In this document: positions 1-7,736 of the stretch, in pieces
Layout of the letters: every line of letters begins with the position of its first letter
Position numbering within the stretch: position 1 is the first letter of the stretch
Origin: Collinsella sp.
Lineage (GTDB): Bacteria; Actinomycetota; Coriobacteriia; Coriobacteriales; Coriobacteriaceae
DNA length: 64,000 bases
NCBI GenBank assembly: GCA_019414645.1
Contig: DXLP01000002.1
Coordinates: 1-64,000 of the forward strand
Reading direction: 5' to 3'
Program-made: the position numbers and the translations under genes
Notes under the pieces: model-generated
Told to the model about the DNA's origin: nothing
The model's database searches: none
What the model saw: only the letters and a program-made list of their open reading frames with translations

Positions 1-59
1 ACATACCTGTCCCCGATACACCAAGATGGTGCAAAGAAGTCTGCCCCCAATGTCCCCAA
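1..59. repeat. Type A intergenic palindrome pair (partial, cut by window edge)
   Basis: The window opens inside a degenerate copy of the repeat better preserved at 5982-6016. It contains CTGTCCCC, then ACACCAA, a 3-base spacer and GGTGCAAAG followed by two further CCCC-type cores. This looks like two inverted units, the left one truncated by the window edge. It lies directly downstream of the csoR stop. Confidence 0.5.
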
Positions 60-332
60 TTACTTGGAGAGCTTGTCGACGACGCGTTCGATCTCGGCGA
101 GCTTGGCGGCTTTGAGGTCTTCGTCGCCCGATTCGATTGCCGAAGTCACGCAGCCCTCGATATGCGCCTTGAGCACGTCGGCGTTAATGCGCGCAAGGAG
201 CGCCTGTGTGGCCATGAGCTGCGTGGAGATATCGACGCAATAGCGGTCCTCATCGACCATCCGCAAGATGCCGTCGATCTGGCCGCGTGCCGTCTTGAGC
301 ATGCGGGTCACCGATTTGTGGTCTGCCATCAT
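60..332 (-). CDS. csoR: CsoR-family copper-sensing transcriptional repressor
   Basis: A 90-residue all-helical DUF156/CsoR protein. The Cu(I) ligand set of the family is visible as Cys32, His57 and Cys61 (C-x24-H-x3-C), which separates true CsoR from the RcnR, FrmR and CstR branches. It is the last gene of a copA-copZ-csoR operon, so the repressor is made from the promoter it controls. Known members release their operator when Cu(I) binds, and the matching operator is the G/C dyad in front of copA (3143-3159). Two adjacent ATG codons (332 and 329) follow a GAGGA ribosome-binding site; either could be used. Confidence 0.93.
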   Translation of the reverse strand: MMADHKSVTRMLKTARGQIDGILRMVDEDRYCVDISTQLMATQALLARINADVLKAHIEGCVTSAIESGDEDLKAAKLAEIERVVDKLSK

Positions 333-372
333 GGCGGGTCCTCGTTTCTGGTCGGGGGGTACGTGCGGGTCG

Positions 373-594
373 TTACGCGGCGGTCACCGAAAGGGCGTGG
401 AACTTCTCACCCGCGGCCTCGACAGCAGCGGCGAGCTGCTCCGCGGTCACGGTGTCGGCGCACTCTACCTGGACGGTCTGGGTCTCGTGGTCGGCATCGG
501 CGTCGGTTACGCCGGCCACGTTGAGCAGCGCCGTCTCGACGGTGGCGTCGCAGTGGCCGCACATGAGGCCGGAAGTCTTGATTGTGTAACGCAT
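373..594 (-). CDS. copZ: CopZ-like copper chaperone (single HMA domain)
   Basis: A 73-residue heavy-metal-associated domain with the ferredoxin-like fold pattern. The metal site is the CxxC of LMCGHC near residue 11. Family members carry Cu(I) in the cytoplasm and hand it to the CopA ATPase or to the CsoR/CopY regulator. The frame is open further upstream, but ATG 592-594 is preceded by GAGAGG and starts exactly at the domain, so I use it. It sits 147 bp downstream of copA and 40 bp upstream of csoR, all on the minus strand. The copA-copZ gap contains a small GCGTAC/GTACGC hairpin near 659-674 of unknown role. Confidence 0.9.
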   Translation of the reverse strand: MRYTIKTSGLMCGHCDATVETALLNVAGVTDADADHETQTVQVECADTVTAEQLAAAVEAAGEKFHALSVTAA

Positions 595-741
595 GGGTAT
601 TCCTCTCTGTTGTGTCGGCTTTCCCGGGCACCCGACCTTGACCTTCAAGCCGTCGCTCGCGTACCAAAGTACGCGTCGCTCCTCTTTCAGGTCAATCTCG
701 GGCACCTGGAAAACCCGTTCTAAATGGATTTAATGGTGAGC

Positions 742-3084
742 CTATTTTGCCACTTTGGGCTTAAAGGATTTTAGGCGCAGCGCATTGGACACGACACATA
801 CGCTCGACAGGCTCATGGCGGCGGCGCCGAACATCGGTGAGAGCTGCCATCCGGTGAGCGGGAAGAAAACGCCCGCTGCCAGCGGAATGCCGATGCCGTT
901 GTAGAACAGCGCCCAGAACAGGTCCTGCTTGATGTTGCGGATCGTGGCGCGCGACAGCTCGATGGCGCGCGCGACGTCCATGAGGTCGCTGCGCATGAGT
1001 ACCACATCTGCCCCTTCCTTGGCGATGTCAGCACCGGTGCCGATCGCAAGGCCCACGTCGGCGCGCGCCAGGGCGGGGGAGTCGTTGATGCCGTCGCCCA
1101 CCATGGCGACCTTGCTGCCCGCATCCTGCAGCTCGCGGACGTGGCGCTCCTTGTCGGCGGGGAGGACGTCGGCGATGACCTGCTCGCTGCTCAGTCCCAC
1201 GCGGCGGGCGACGGCCTCGGCCGTCACGCGGTTGTCGCCGGTGAGCATGCGCACGTCGACGCCAAGCGAGCGCAATGCGGCGATGGCCCCGGCGCTCGTC
1301 TCCTTGACCTCGTCAGCCACGGCAATGGTGCCAGCAAGCTCGCCGTTCTTGGCAAAGAACAGCGGCGTCTTGCCTTCGACGGCAAATTGCTCGGCAAGAC
1401 CCGCGGGCACGGTAACGCCCAGCTCGTCCATCAGGCGTACGTTGCCGGCTGCAATGGCGTTCTGCCCCTCGCGCGCCGTAACGCCTCGTCCGGGCACGGC
1501 GGCAAAGTCCTCGACCATGCGCGCGACGATTCCGCGTGTCTCGCACTCGGCCATAATCGCCTCGGCCAGCGGGTGCTCGCTTGAGCGCTCCAGCGCAGCG
1601 GCCAGCTTGAGCAGCGCCTTTTCGCTCATGGCGGGCGAGCCGTCAGTGCGCGTGGCTACCACGATATCGGTCACGGCAGGCTTGCCGCGGGTGACCGTAC
1701 CCGTCTTATCGAGCACCACGGTGCCCACGCTGCGCAAGTTCTCCAGCGCCTCGGCGCTCTTGAACAGAATGCCCATCTCGGCGCCCTTGCCGGTGCCTAC
1801 CATAATGGCGACGGGCGTGGCCAGGCCGAGCGCGCACGGACAACTGATCACCAGCACGGCCACGGCGGAAGTGAGTGCCTCGTTCATGCTGCCGGTCAGT
1901 GCCATCCACACCACAAAGGTCACGGCCGAGATCACGAACACCACGGGCACGAACACACCGGCGACCTTGTCGGCCAGGCGGGCGATAGGCGCCTTGGTGG
2001 CGTTGGCGTCCTCGACGAGCTGGATAATCTTGGCGAGCGATGTCTCGGCACCCACACGCGTAGCGCGGAAGGTAAACGAACCGGTGCGGTTGACGGTGGC
2101 GGCGTTGACGGTGTCGCTGGCGGTCTTTTCCACGGGGATGGACTCGCCGGTGAGCGCGCTCTCGTCCACGGCCGAGCTGCCTTCGAGCACCACGCCATCG
2201 ACGGGGATGGACTCGCCGGGGCGCACACGCAGCACCTGGCCGGGAAGGATGGCGTCGACGTCGACGGTGGCTTCGGTGCCGTCGTCGGCAACGACGGTCG
2301 CGGTCTTGGGTGCCAAGTCGATCAGTGCCTCGATAGCGCCGCCGGTCTTGGACTTGCTGCGCGTCTCGAGGTATTTACCCACGGTGACGAGCGACAGGAT
2401 GGTGCCGGCACTCTCAAAATACAGGTTGTCCATGCTCGTCATCATGGCCTCGTGCACCTGACCCGCGGCTAGCTGGTCGGCCATGATAAACATGGCATAG
2501 AGCGACCAGGCGATCGACGCGGTGGCGCCTACGGCGATGAGCGCGTCCATGGTGGGCGCGCCGTGCGCGAGCGATTTAAATCCGTTGATAAAGTACGCGT
2601 CGTTGACGTAGACGATGGGGATGAGCAGGACGAGCTCGGTGAGGGCGAGCGTCATGCTGTGGGTATGGTCGGTGAAAATGCCGGGCAGCGGCCAACCGAG
2701 CATGTGCCCCATGCCTATGTAGAACAGCGGAATGAGGAAGGCAATCGAGACGATGAGGCGGGTGCGCATGGCAGAGGCGGCGGCCTCCAACTTTTTGGTG
2801 GGCGACTCCATATGGGCGGCGCCGGACCTGGCTTGCACGCTGCCGTTTGAGCCAGCGGCGCCGGTGCCCGCATCGACGGGCGAGGCCGAGTAGCCCGCGC
2901 GGTCGACGGCGGTGCAGATATCCTCGGGGGAGACCTGCGCGGGGTCATAGTCGACCATCATGGAACCAGCGAGTAGGTTGACCGCGACGCTTTGGACGCC
3001 GTCGAGTTTGCTTACGGCGCGGTCCACGTGCGCCTGGCAGGCGGCGCATGTCATGCCGCCCACGTCGAACTTATCTTGAGCCAT
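742..3084 (-). CDS. copA: CopA copper-translocating P1B-type ATPase
   Basis: A 780-residue P1B-1 ATPase that exports Cu(I) across the membrane at the cost of ATP. In order: one N-terminal HMA domain with GMTCAAC (Cys13, Cys16), a linker, membrane helices from about 110, the actuator TGES near 312-315, the transmembrane metal site CPC (415-417), the phosphorylation motif DKTGT (Asp459), the SEHPLAEA nucleotide motif and the C-terminal GDGIND hinge. All signature residues are intact. Only one HMA domain is present, whereas many homologues have two. It leads the copA-copZ-csoR operon, and a CsoR-type operator lies within its promoter, so copper induction is expected. Confidence 0.96.
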   Translation of the reverse strand: MAQDKFDVGGMTCAACQAHVDRAVSKLDGVQSVAVNLLAGSMMVDYDPAQVSPEDICTAVDRAGYSASPVDAGTGAAGSNGSVQARSGAAHMESPTKKLEAAASAMRTRLIVSIAFLIPLFYIGMGHMLGWPLPGIFTDHTHSMTLALTELVLLIPIVYVNDAYFINGFKSLAHGAPTMDALIAVGATASIAWSLYAMFIMADQLAAGQVHEAMMTSMDNLYFESAGTILSLVTVGKYLETRSKSKTGGAIEALIDLAPKTATVVADDGTEATVDVDAILPGQVLRVRPGESIPVDGVVLEGSSAVDESALTGESIPVEKTASDTVNAATVNRTGSFTFRATRVGAETSLAKIIQLVEDANATKAPIARLADKVAGVFVPVVFVISAVTFVVWMALTGSMNEALTSAVAVLVISCPCALGLATPVAIMVGTGKGAEMGILFKSAEALENLRSVGTVVLDKTGTVTRGKPAVTDIVVATRTDGSPAMSEKALLKLAAALERSSEHPLAEAIMAECETRGIVARMVEDFAAVPGRGVTAREGQNAIAAGNVRLMDELGVTVPAGLAEQFAVEGKTPLFFAKNGELAGTIAVADEVKETSAGAIAALRSLGVDVRMLTGDNRVTAEAVARRVGLSSEQVIADVLPADKERHVRELQDAGSKVAMVGDGINDSPALARADVGLAIGTGADIAKEGADVVLMRSDLMDVARAIELSRATIRNIKQDLFWALFYNGIGIPLAAGVFFPLTGWQLSPMFGAAAMSLSSVCVVSNALRLKSFKPKVAK

Positions 3085-3131
3085 GGCTTCTCCTTTCCGT
3101 GGTTCGGTGTTGGAATTGTTAACCTGCCGAT

Positions 3132-3162
3132 ACTATACACCCATACCCCCTGGGGGTGTCTA
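3132..3162 (-). promoter_or_regulatory. copA promoter with CsoR-type operator in the spacer
   Basis: Read on the minus strand there is a TAGACA -35-like element (3157-3162), a 19-bp spacer and a TATAGT -10 (3132-3137). The spacer is filled by the dyad ACACCCCCAGGGGGTAT (3143-3159), which matches the known CsoR box pattern of a C-run and a G-run flanked by AT. A repressor bound here would cover the promoter. The promoter call is by eye. Confidence 0.75.
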
Positions 3163-3235
3163 GTTGGAGTTGAAATGTATGACATTTCGCTACGGTTGAG
3201 GATGGCTGTTCAGTCGTTGGCCATCCTTGCTAAAT

Positions 3236-3372
3236 ATCTCAATCTGTAACAGCAAGACCGGTTTTTGCCGAGTTACTGTTACAGATTGAGATAAACCGTT
3301 GGCTGGCAACTCAACGTCTCGATCTGTAACAGCAGGACCCGGTTTTACCCTGTAGATGTTACAGATTGAGAC
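3236..3372. repeat. Two tandem 57-bp hairpin repeats (type G)
   Basis: Unit 1 (3236-3292) has perfect 17-bp arms, CTCAATCTGTAACAG and its complement. Unit 2 (3316-3372) has the same arms with a few changes and exactly the same length, in direct orientation 80 bp further on. The loops differ but share a GACC-CGGTTTT segment. The rest of the 560-bp gap between copA and the helicase contains another short hairpin (3201-3227) and what looks like a long leader for the helicase, with a TATACT -10 candidate at 3440-3445. Confidence 0.8.
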
Positions 3373-3644
3373 AATCAACCCGCGCACATCCCGTCCGCCT
3401 CGTCATCTGTGGTTTACGTGGGGGCATGCGAAGCACGGGTATACTAACCGGCGGCGAATCTGCTCCATCGCTTAGAGCTGCTGCGTCTGGACGGCGCGTG
3501 ATAGGGCTGCCAAAGCGATCGCCAGCGTGCTGAGCAACGTCCTCTCTGTGCGCACCTGTTTTTGTATGTATTAGCGCACTACCAAGCACGCCCGCACGGC
3601 CGCATGCCGTGCCCATTGCGCGTGCAGATAAGGAACAACAACAT

Positions 3645-5915
3645 ATGCGTAATTCTGTATCCGACGTCACGGACGCCGAGATTCTGGACGAGACCCGCGA
3701 GGCCATGACCCAGGCTGCCTTCGATGCCGCCGACGAGGCAAATGCTGCCCAGGCCGTCGAGTCCGCTACCGAGAGCCTGCCCGCCTTTGACGAGCTGGGA
3801 CTTTCGGACGAGATGCTTCGTGCTATCGAGAACCTGGGCTACACGGCGCCGACGCCTGTCCAGGCTGGCTCGATCCCCGTGGTGCTCGAGGGCCGCGACC
3901 TGCTTGCCGCCGCTCAGACCGGCACCGGCAAGACGGCCGCCTTTTTGCTGCCGACCATGAACAATCTGGAGCACATTGCTCCGCCCAAGCCCGTGCGCGA
4001 GCGTGGCGGCCGCAACCGTCGTCGCGGTGCTAAAAAGCCCGAGGGCAACGGCCGTGGCCCTGTGATGCTCGTCATCACCCCCACGCGTGAGCTTGCCCAG
4101 CAGATCGACGAGGTCGCCAGCAAGATTGCCGACGTCACCGGCCATGTCGCCGTGACCGTCGTGGGCGGCGTGAGCTACAAGCCACAGACCGCGGCGCTCA
4201 AGTACGGCTGCGACATCTTGGTCGCCACGCCGGGTCGTCTGGTCGATCTGATCGAGCAGGGTGCTTGCCACCTGGACGAGGTCAAGGTCCTGGTGCTCGA
4301 CGAGGCCGATCGCATGCTCGACATGGGCTTTTTGCCCGCCGTTCGCCGCATTGTGCGCGAGACGCCGGCCGAGCGTCAGACGCTGCTGTTCTCGGCGACT
4401 CTCGACGAGGAGGCCGTGGGCGAGATCACCGATCTGGTGAGCGACCCGGCCCGCGTGGAGATCGCGCCCGCCACGTCGACCGCCGACACCGTCGATCAGT
4501 TTGTGTTCCCGGTGTCCATCGAGGCCAAGAACAACCTGCTGCCCGAGTTCCTCAAAAAGGAAGGCCCGGAGCGCACGATCGTCTTTATGCGCACCAGGCA
4601 CCGCGCCGACAGCTGTTGCCGTCGTCTTGAGCGCAAGGGCATCAAGGCCGCCGCGATTCACGGCAACCGCAGCCAGGCCCAGCGCGAGCGTGCCCTTTCG
4701 GCCTTCCGCGACGGTACCGTCGACGTGCTGGTGGCAACCGACGTGCTCGCCCGCGGCATCGACATTAGCGACGTGCGCTACGTCGTGAACTTTGACGTGC
4801 CGGCCGAGCCGACCGACTACATCCACCGTATTGGTCGTACGGGACGCGCCGGCGAGCTAGGCTGGGCCATCACGTTTGTGACCGAGCAGGACGTGGACGA
4901 GTTCTACGAGATCGAGAAGCTCATGGACAAGACGGCCGACATCTACGAGGCCGGCGACCTGCATGTGGGTCCCAACCCGCCCACGGTTGACCCCGAGCGC
5001 GACCCTGCGGCCTTTAAGGTGAAGAAGAAGACCAAGCGCGGCAAGTCCAAGAGCAAGAAGAAGCTTGAGCAGGCACGTCGCGACGGCAAGCGCAATGGCG
5101 ATGACTACGGCGATGTGGCCGGTCGTTCCAACCGCGGTCGCGGCGAGCGTCGCGGCGACGGCGAGCGTCCGAGCCGTCCCAAGCGCGGCGGCAAGACCCG
5201 CGTGCGCGAGGGCGTTCAGGCTCGCGTGGACGAGGCTGTGGAGAGCGTGGCCCGCGAGGTGGCTGCCGAGGAGCGGGGCGGTGCTGCTGCCGTCGAGCAG
5301 GCCCCGCGCGGCAATCGTGCCGAGCGCCGTGCCAAGCAGTTCCAGGGCGAGGCGCATCGCCGTCGCCGCGAGGACGAGGACCGCGGCGGTCGTCGTCGTG
5401 TTGAGCGCGAGGACGGGGGCCGTGGTTCGCGCGGCGGCAAGCGCGGTTCGGGTGACCGTCGTCGCTCCGGTCGCGATGGCGAGCGCGGCGGGCGCGATGA
5501 GCGCCGTGGCGGCGAAGGCCGTGGTTCGCGTGACGAGCGTGGTACCCGCGGCGGCGAGTCCCGCGGCGGCAAGCGCTTTGACGAGCGCGGGGGTCGCGAG
5601 GGCGGCCGTAGTGGTGAGCGTCGCGAGGGCGCTCGTGGCAACGGTGGCCGCAACGGCGCCGGTCGTTCGAATGAGTCGCGCGATCGTCGCGACCCGCGTG
5701 CCAGCCGCGATCGTCGCGATGACTGGCGTAACTACGACGATACCCGCGAGGAGCGCCGCGGCGGCTATCGCGGCGGGCGTGGCGGCAATCAGGCCGGCTC
5801 CCGTGGCGGCCGTGCCGGCGGTCGCGATAATCGCGGAAGCTACGGCAACAGCCGTGGCGGCAAGCGCGGTGGCAGCTCCCGTCGTCCCGGCGACGGCGGC
5901 GGCAAGCGCAAGTAA
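3645..5915 (+). CDS. DEAD-box ATP-dependent RNA helicase with long RGG-rich tail
   Basis: A 756-residue helicase. The two RecA domains carry the Q motif (GYTAPTPVQ), AQTGTGKT (90-97), PTRELAQQ, TPGRLVDL, DEAD (219-222), SAT, ATDVLARGID and HRIGRTGRAG. A basic insert (RERGGRNRRRGAKK) sits between motifs I and Ia. From about residue 455 onward the protein is almost entirely Arg, Gly, Asp and Glu repeats with many RGG/RGGK units, a disordered RNA-binding tail of roughly 300 residues. Helicases of this type unwind structured RNA in ribosome assembly and cold adaptation. The start follows AAGGA with good spacing; an in-frame ATG at 3609 has no ribosome-binding site. The leader upstream may be about 200 nt long and contains a GC hairpin near 3594-3612. 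Confidence 0.93.
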   Translation: MRNSVSDVTDAEILDETREAMTQAAFDAADEANAAQAVESATESLPAFDELGLSDEMLRAIENLGYTAPTPVQAGSIPVVLEGRDLLAAAQTGTGKTAAFLLPTMNNLEHIAPPKPVRERGGRNRRRGAKKPEGNGRGPVMLVITPTRELAQQIDEVASKIADVTGHVAVTVVGGVSYKPQTAALKYGCDILVATPGRLVDLIEQGACHLDEVKVLVLDEADRMLDMGFLPAVRRIVRETPAERQTLLFSATLDEEAVGEITDLVSDPARVEIAPATSTADTVDQFVFPVSIEAKNNLLPEFLKKEGPERTIVFMRTRHRADSCCRRLERKGIKAAAIHGNRSQAQRERALSAFRDGTVDVLVATDVLARGIDISDVRYVVNFDVPAEPTDYIHRIGRTGRAGELGWAITFVTEQDVDEFYEIEKLMDKTADIYEAGDLHVGPNPPTVDPERDPAAFKVKKKTKRGKSKSKKKLEQARRDGKRNGDDYGDVAGRSNRGRGERRGDGERPSRPKRGGKTRVREGVQARVDEAVESVAREVAAEERGGAAAVEQAPRGNRAERRAKQFQGEAHRRRREDEDRGGRRRVEREDGGRGSRGGKRGSGDRRRSGRDGERGGRDERRGGEGRGSRDERGTRGGESRGGKRFDERGGREGGRSGERREGARGNGGRNGAGRSNESRDRRDPRASRDRRDDWRNYDDTREERRGGYRGGRGGNQAGSRGGRAGGRDNRGSYGNSRGGKRGGSSRRPGDGGGKRK

Positions 5916-5949
5916 CATACGTGTCGCGCTGTAAGGCGAGACGACCAGA

Positions 5950-5984
5950 GGGCTCCGGGCATGTTTTTGCTCGGAGCCCTTTTT
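5950..5984 (+). terminator. Rho-independent terminator after the RNA helicase
   Basis: GGGCTCCG (5950-5957) pairs with CGGAGCCC (5972-5979) and is followed by five T. It ends the helicase transcript. Confidence 0.9.
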
Positions 5985-6016
5985 GGTGCAAAGTAACCTG
6001 TCCCCAATGCACCAAA
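5982..6016. repeat. Type A palindromic unit with GGGGACAG core
   Basis: Perfect 9-bp arms TTTGGTGCA and TGCACCAAA enclose a 17-base centre that reads TTGGGGACAGGTTACTT on the minus strand. It starts in the T-run of the preceding terminator and is followed by a second TGTCCCC about 12 bases on (6019-6030), probably a degraded partner unit. Confidence 0.8.
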
Positions 6017-6086
6017 CAAGGAGTGTCCCCAAGTATCGCTAAAATACCGTTTATCGGAGAAAAAATACCGTTCGCCGGTCATAATG

Positions 6087-6114
6087 ATTGTTCCGGCTTT
6101 GGGCTTGTCTACAA
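6087..6114 (+). promoter_or_regulatory. Candidate promoter of the alpha-glucoside PTS operon
   Basis: TTGTTC (6087-6092), a 16-bp spacer and TACAAT (6109-6114), placed just upstream of the candidate RAT/terminator switch. This is a prediction by eye. Confidence 0.5.
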
Positions 6115-6140
6115 TAACCTCAGTGAAAAGAAATGCGGAA

Positions 6141-6226
6141 GGTTACCGAGTCCCTTGGACGTGGGCCTAACCAAAGTCTTTGATCGCGTGCGTCTCAAGG
6201 GGCGCATTCGATTGATTTTGGTTGGG
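6141..6226 (+). promoter_or_regulatory. Candidate LicT-type RAT antiterminator overlapping a terminator hairpin
   Basis: Bases 6141-6172 can form a RAT-like two-stem hairpin. The lower stem is GGTTA/TAACC and the upper stem is GTCC/GGAC with a 3-base loop; the two are separated by unequal internal loops. Its 3' arm (CCTAACC, 6166-6172) is also the 5' arm of a longer hairpin closed by CCTAACCAAA (6166-6175) and TTTGGTTGGG (6217-6226), with inner stems ATCG/CGAT and TGCG/CGCA. The two folds exclude each other, as in BglG/LicT-controlled operons, and a LicT-type gene is second in this operon. The T-run after the long hairpin is weak, which lowers confidence. Confidence 0.55.
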
Positions 6227-6252
6227 CTATATTTATGAAGGGACATGCCACC

Positions 6253-6765
6253 ATGGGTTTCTTTTCTCGCCTTATGGGTGGCTCGGATAAGCAGACGACT
6301 GCGGCTTCCGAGTTCGAAATCCTCGCCCCTGTTTCCGGCGAGCTTGTTCATCTAGAAAATACCAAGGACCCCGCTTTTAGCAGCCGCGCAGTGGGCGATG
6401 GCGTTGCCGTGGTTCCCCAAGAGGGAACGGTGCGCGCTCCTGTTTCCGGTACCGTTGCGGCGCTGTTTCCGACTGAGCACGCGCTGGGTATTATGTCCGA
6501 TGACAGCTCCGCTCAGGTGATGCTGCATATCGGAATCGACACTGTTAAGCTTGAGGGCAAGGGCTTCCATGCGCTCGTTGCCCAGGGCGACCATGTCGAT
6601 GCGGGCCAGCCCCTCGTCGAGGTCGATTTCGACGCGGTCCGCGCCGCCGGCTTCGATCCCACGGTCTTCGTTATCGTGTGCGAGCGCTCGGAGAACTCGA
6701 CTCTTCGTGAGCATGCTTCCGGCCCTGTTGCTGTTAAAGAGCCTGTCGTCTGGCTTTCCGAGTAA
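6253..6765 (+). CDS. PTS sugar transporter subunit EIIA (glucose family, Crr-like)
   Basis: A stand-alone 170-residue EIIA-Glc domain that accepts phosphate from HPr and passes it to an EIIB. The phosphorylated histidine is His92 in VMLHIGIDTVKL; the second active-site histidine is His76 in TEHALGI. ATG 6253 follows GAAGGGA, while the in-frame ATG at 6235 has none. The downstream permease has EIIC and EIIB domains but no EIIA, so this protein probably supplies the missing domain. It is the first gene of the operon EIIA-licT-EIICB-GH4 and follows a candidate antitermination switch. Confidence 0.92.
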   Translation: MGFFSRLMGGSDKQTTAASEFEILAPVSGELVHLENTKDPAFSSRAVGDGVAVVPQEGTVRAPVSGTVAALFPTEHALGIMSDDSSAQVMLHIGIDTVKLEGKGFHALVAQGDHVDAGQPLVEVDFDAVRAAGFDPTVFVIVCERSENSTLREHASGPVAVKEPVVWLSE

Positions 6766-6783
6766 ATTCTTGTGGTGGGTACC

Positions 6784-7638
6784 GTGGTTATCAAGCGAGT
6801 TTTTAACAACAACGTCGCAATGGTCACTTCGGACGATGGCTCCGAGCTCATCGTCATCGGTCGAGGCCTCTGCTTTGGCCGTCATGCCGGCGATGCCATC
6901 GACGAGGCGTCAGTCGAAAAGACCTACGCGTTGCAGGAGGGAACTTCTCAGGATTCGCGCACGATTGACCGCTTGGCACATCTTTTGGAGTCCATCCCCA
7001 CCGTCAACCTCGTGATTTCCGAGGATATCGTTCAGATGCTTCGTCGAGAGCTCAATGTTGACATTAACGACAAGATCCTCATCGCTCTCGCAGACCATAT
7101 CAGCCTTGCTTTGGAGCGCGAGCGCAAGGGCGTCTCCTGTGAGAATCCGTTGCCGCTCGAGATCCAGCAGTTCTATCGCAAGGAGTATGCACTTGCGGGC
7201 CGTGCCCTTCAGATCATCAAGGACTATTTGGGCATCCAGATGAGCGAGGAGGAGCAGGGTTTCATTACCTTGCATATCGTCAACGCCACCATGCCGCAAC
7301 GCTCCGACCGTTTGATTGTTTCGGTCCAGCTTGTTCGCGACGTGCTCGCGATTGTTTCCGAGCGCTATGCTACGACCCTCGATGACACCTCGTTGCCCTA
7401 TGAGCGTTTCGTCCGCCACCTGCAGTTTTTCGCACAGCGGGCGCTTGACCCCACGGCCGGGCAAATCAATGGCGACGCGCTGTTCCGAATCGATGAAACG
7501 GCGTATCCGTGCGCATTCTCGTGCGCGGACGCCATAGCCGCCCACTTGTCGTCTACCTATAACGTTGTCGTTACCGATGCCGAGAAGAGCTATCTCGCAT
7601 ATCACATTGTTAACCTGCTTGGAGAACCTGGTCTCTAG
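6784..7638 (+). CDS. licT: LicT/BglG-family transcriptional antiterminator
   Basis: About 284 residues in the usual three-part layout. An N-terminal RNA-binding CAT domain (VIKRVFNNNVAMV, IGRGLCFG) is followed by two PTS regulation domains, PRD1 (about 65-165) and PRD2 (about 170-280), with conserved histidines that are phosphorylated by HPr or EIIB. Family members stabilise a RAT hairpin in the leader so that RNA polymerase reads through. Three GTG codons are possible starts (6772, 6775, 6784). I prefer 6784 because GGTGGG lies just upstream and the CAT domain begins there. It is embedded between EIIA and the permease it presumably controls. Confidence 0.92.
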   Translation: MVIKRVFNNNVAMVTSDDGSELIVIGRGLCFGRHAGDAIDEASVEKTYALQEGTSQDSRTIDRLAHLLESIPTVNLVISEDIVQMLRRELNVDINDKILIALADHISLALERERKGVSCENPLPLEIQQFYRKEYALAGRALQIIKDYLGIQMSEEEQGFITLHIVNATMPQRSDRLIVSVQLVRDVLAIVSERYATTLDDTSLPYERFVRHLQFFAQRALDPTAGQINGDALFRIDETAYPCAFSCADAIAAHLSSTYNVVVTDAEKSYLAYHIVNLLGEPGL

Positions 7639-7736
7639 GCATAACGTGCCCACACATCGATTGATATAAGGCAAGGCTCACGGTCTTGTCCAGGGCACAT
7701 CTGTCTTAATTTGCGAAAAGGAAGGGGAGTACCGCT

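Noticed and set aside
929-2461. 510-codon plus-strand frame inside copA
   Set aside because: Ser/Ala/Thr-rich antisense shadow; CopA motifs are on the minus strand.
4857-6032. Ala/Thr-rich minus-strand frames opposite the helicase tail
   Set aside because: Produced by the RGG-codon repeats of the real gene and runs through its terminator.
7639-7736. Second RAT element between licT and the PTS permease gene
   Set aside because: Only a weak GGCAAG/CTTGTC pairing and no overlapping terminator.
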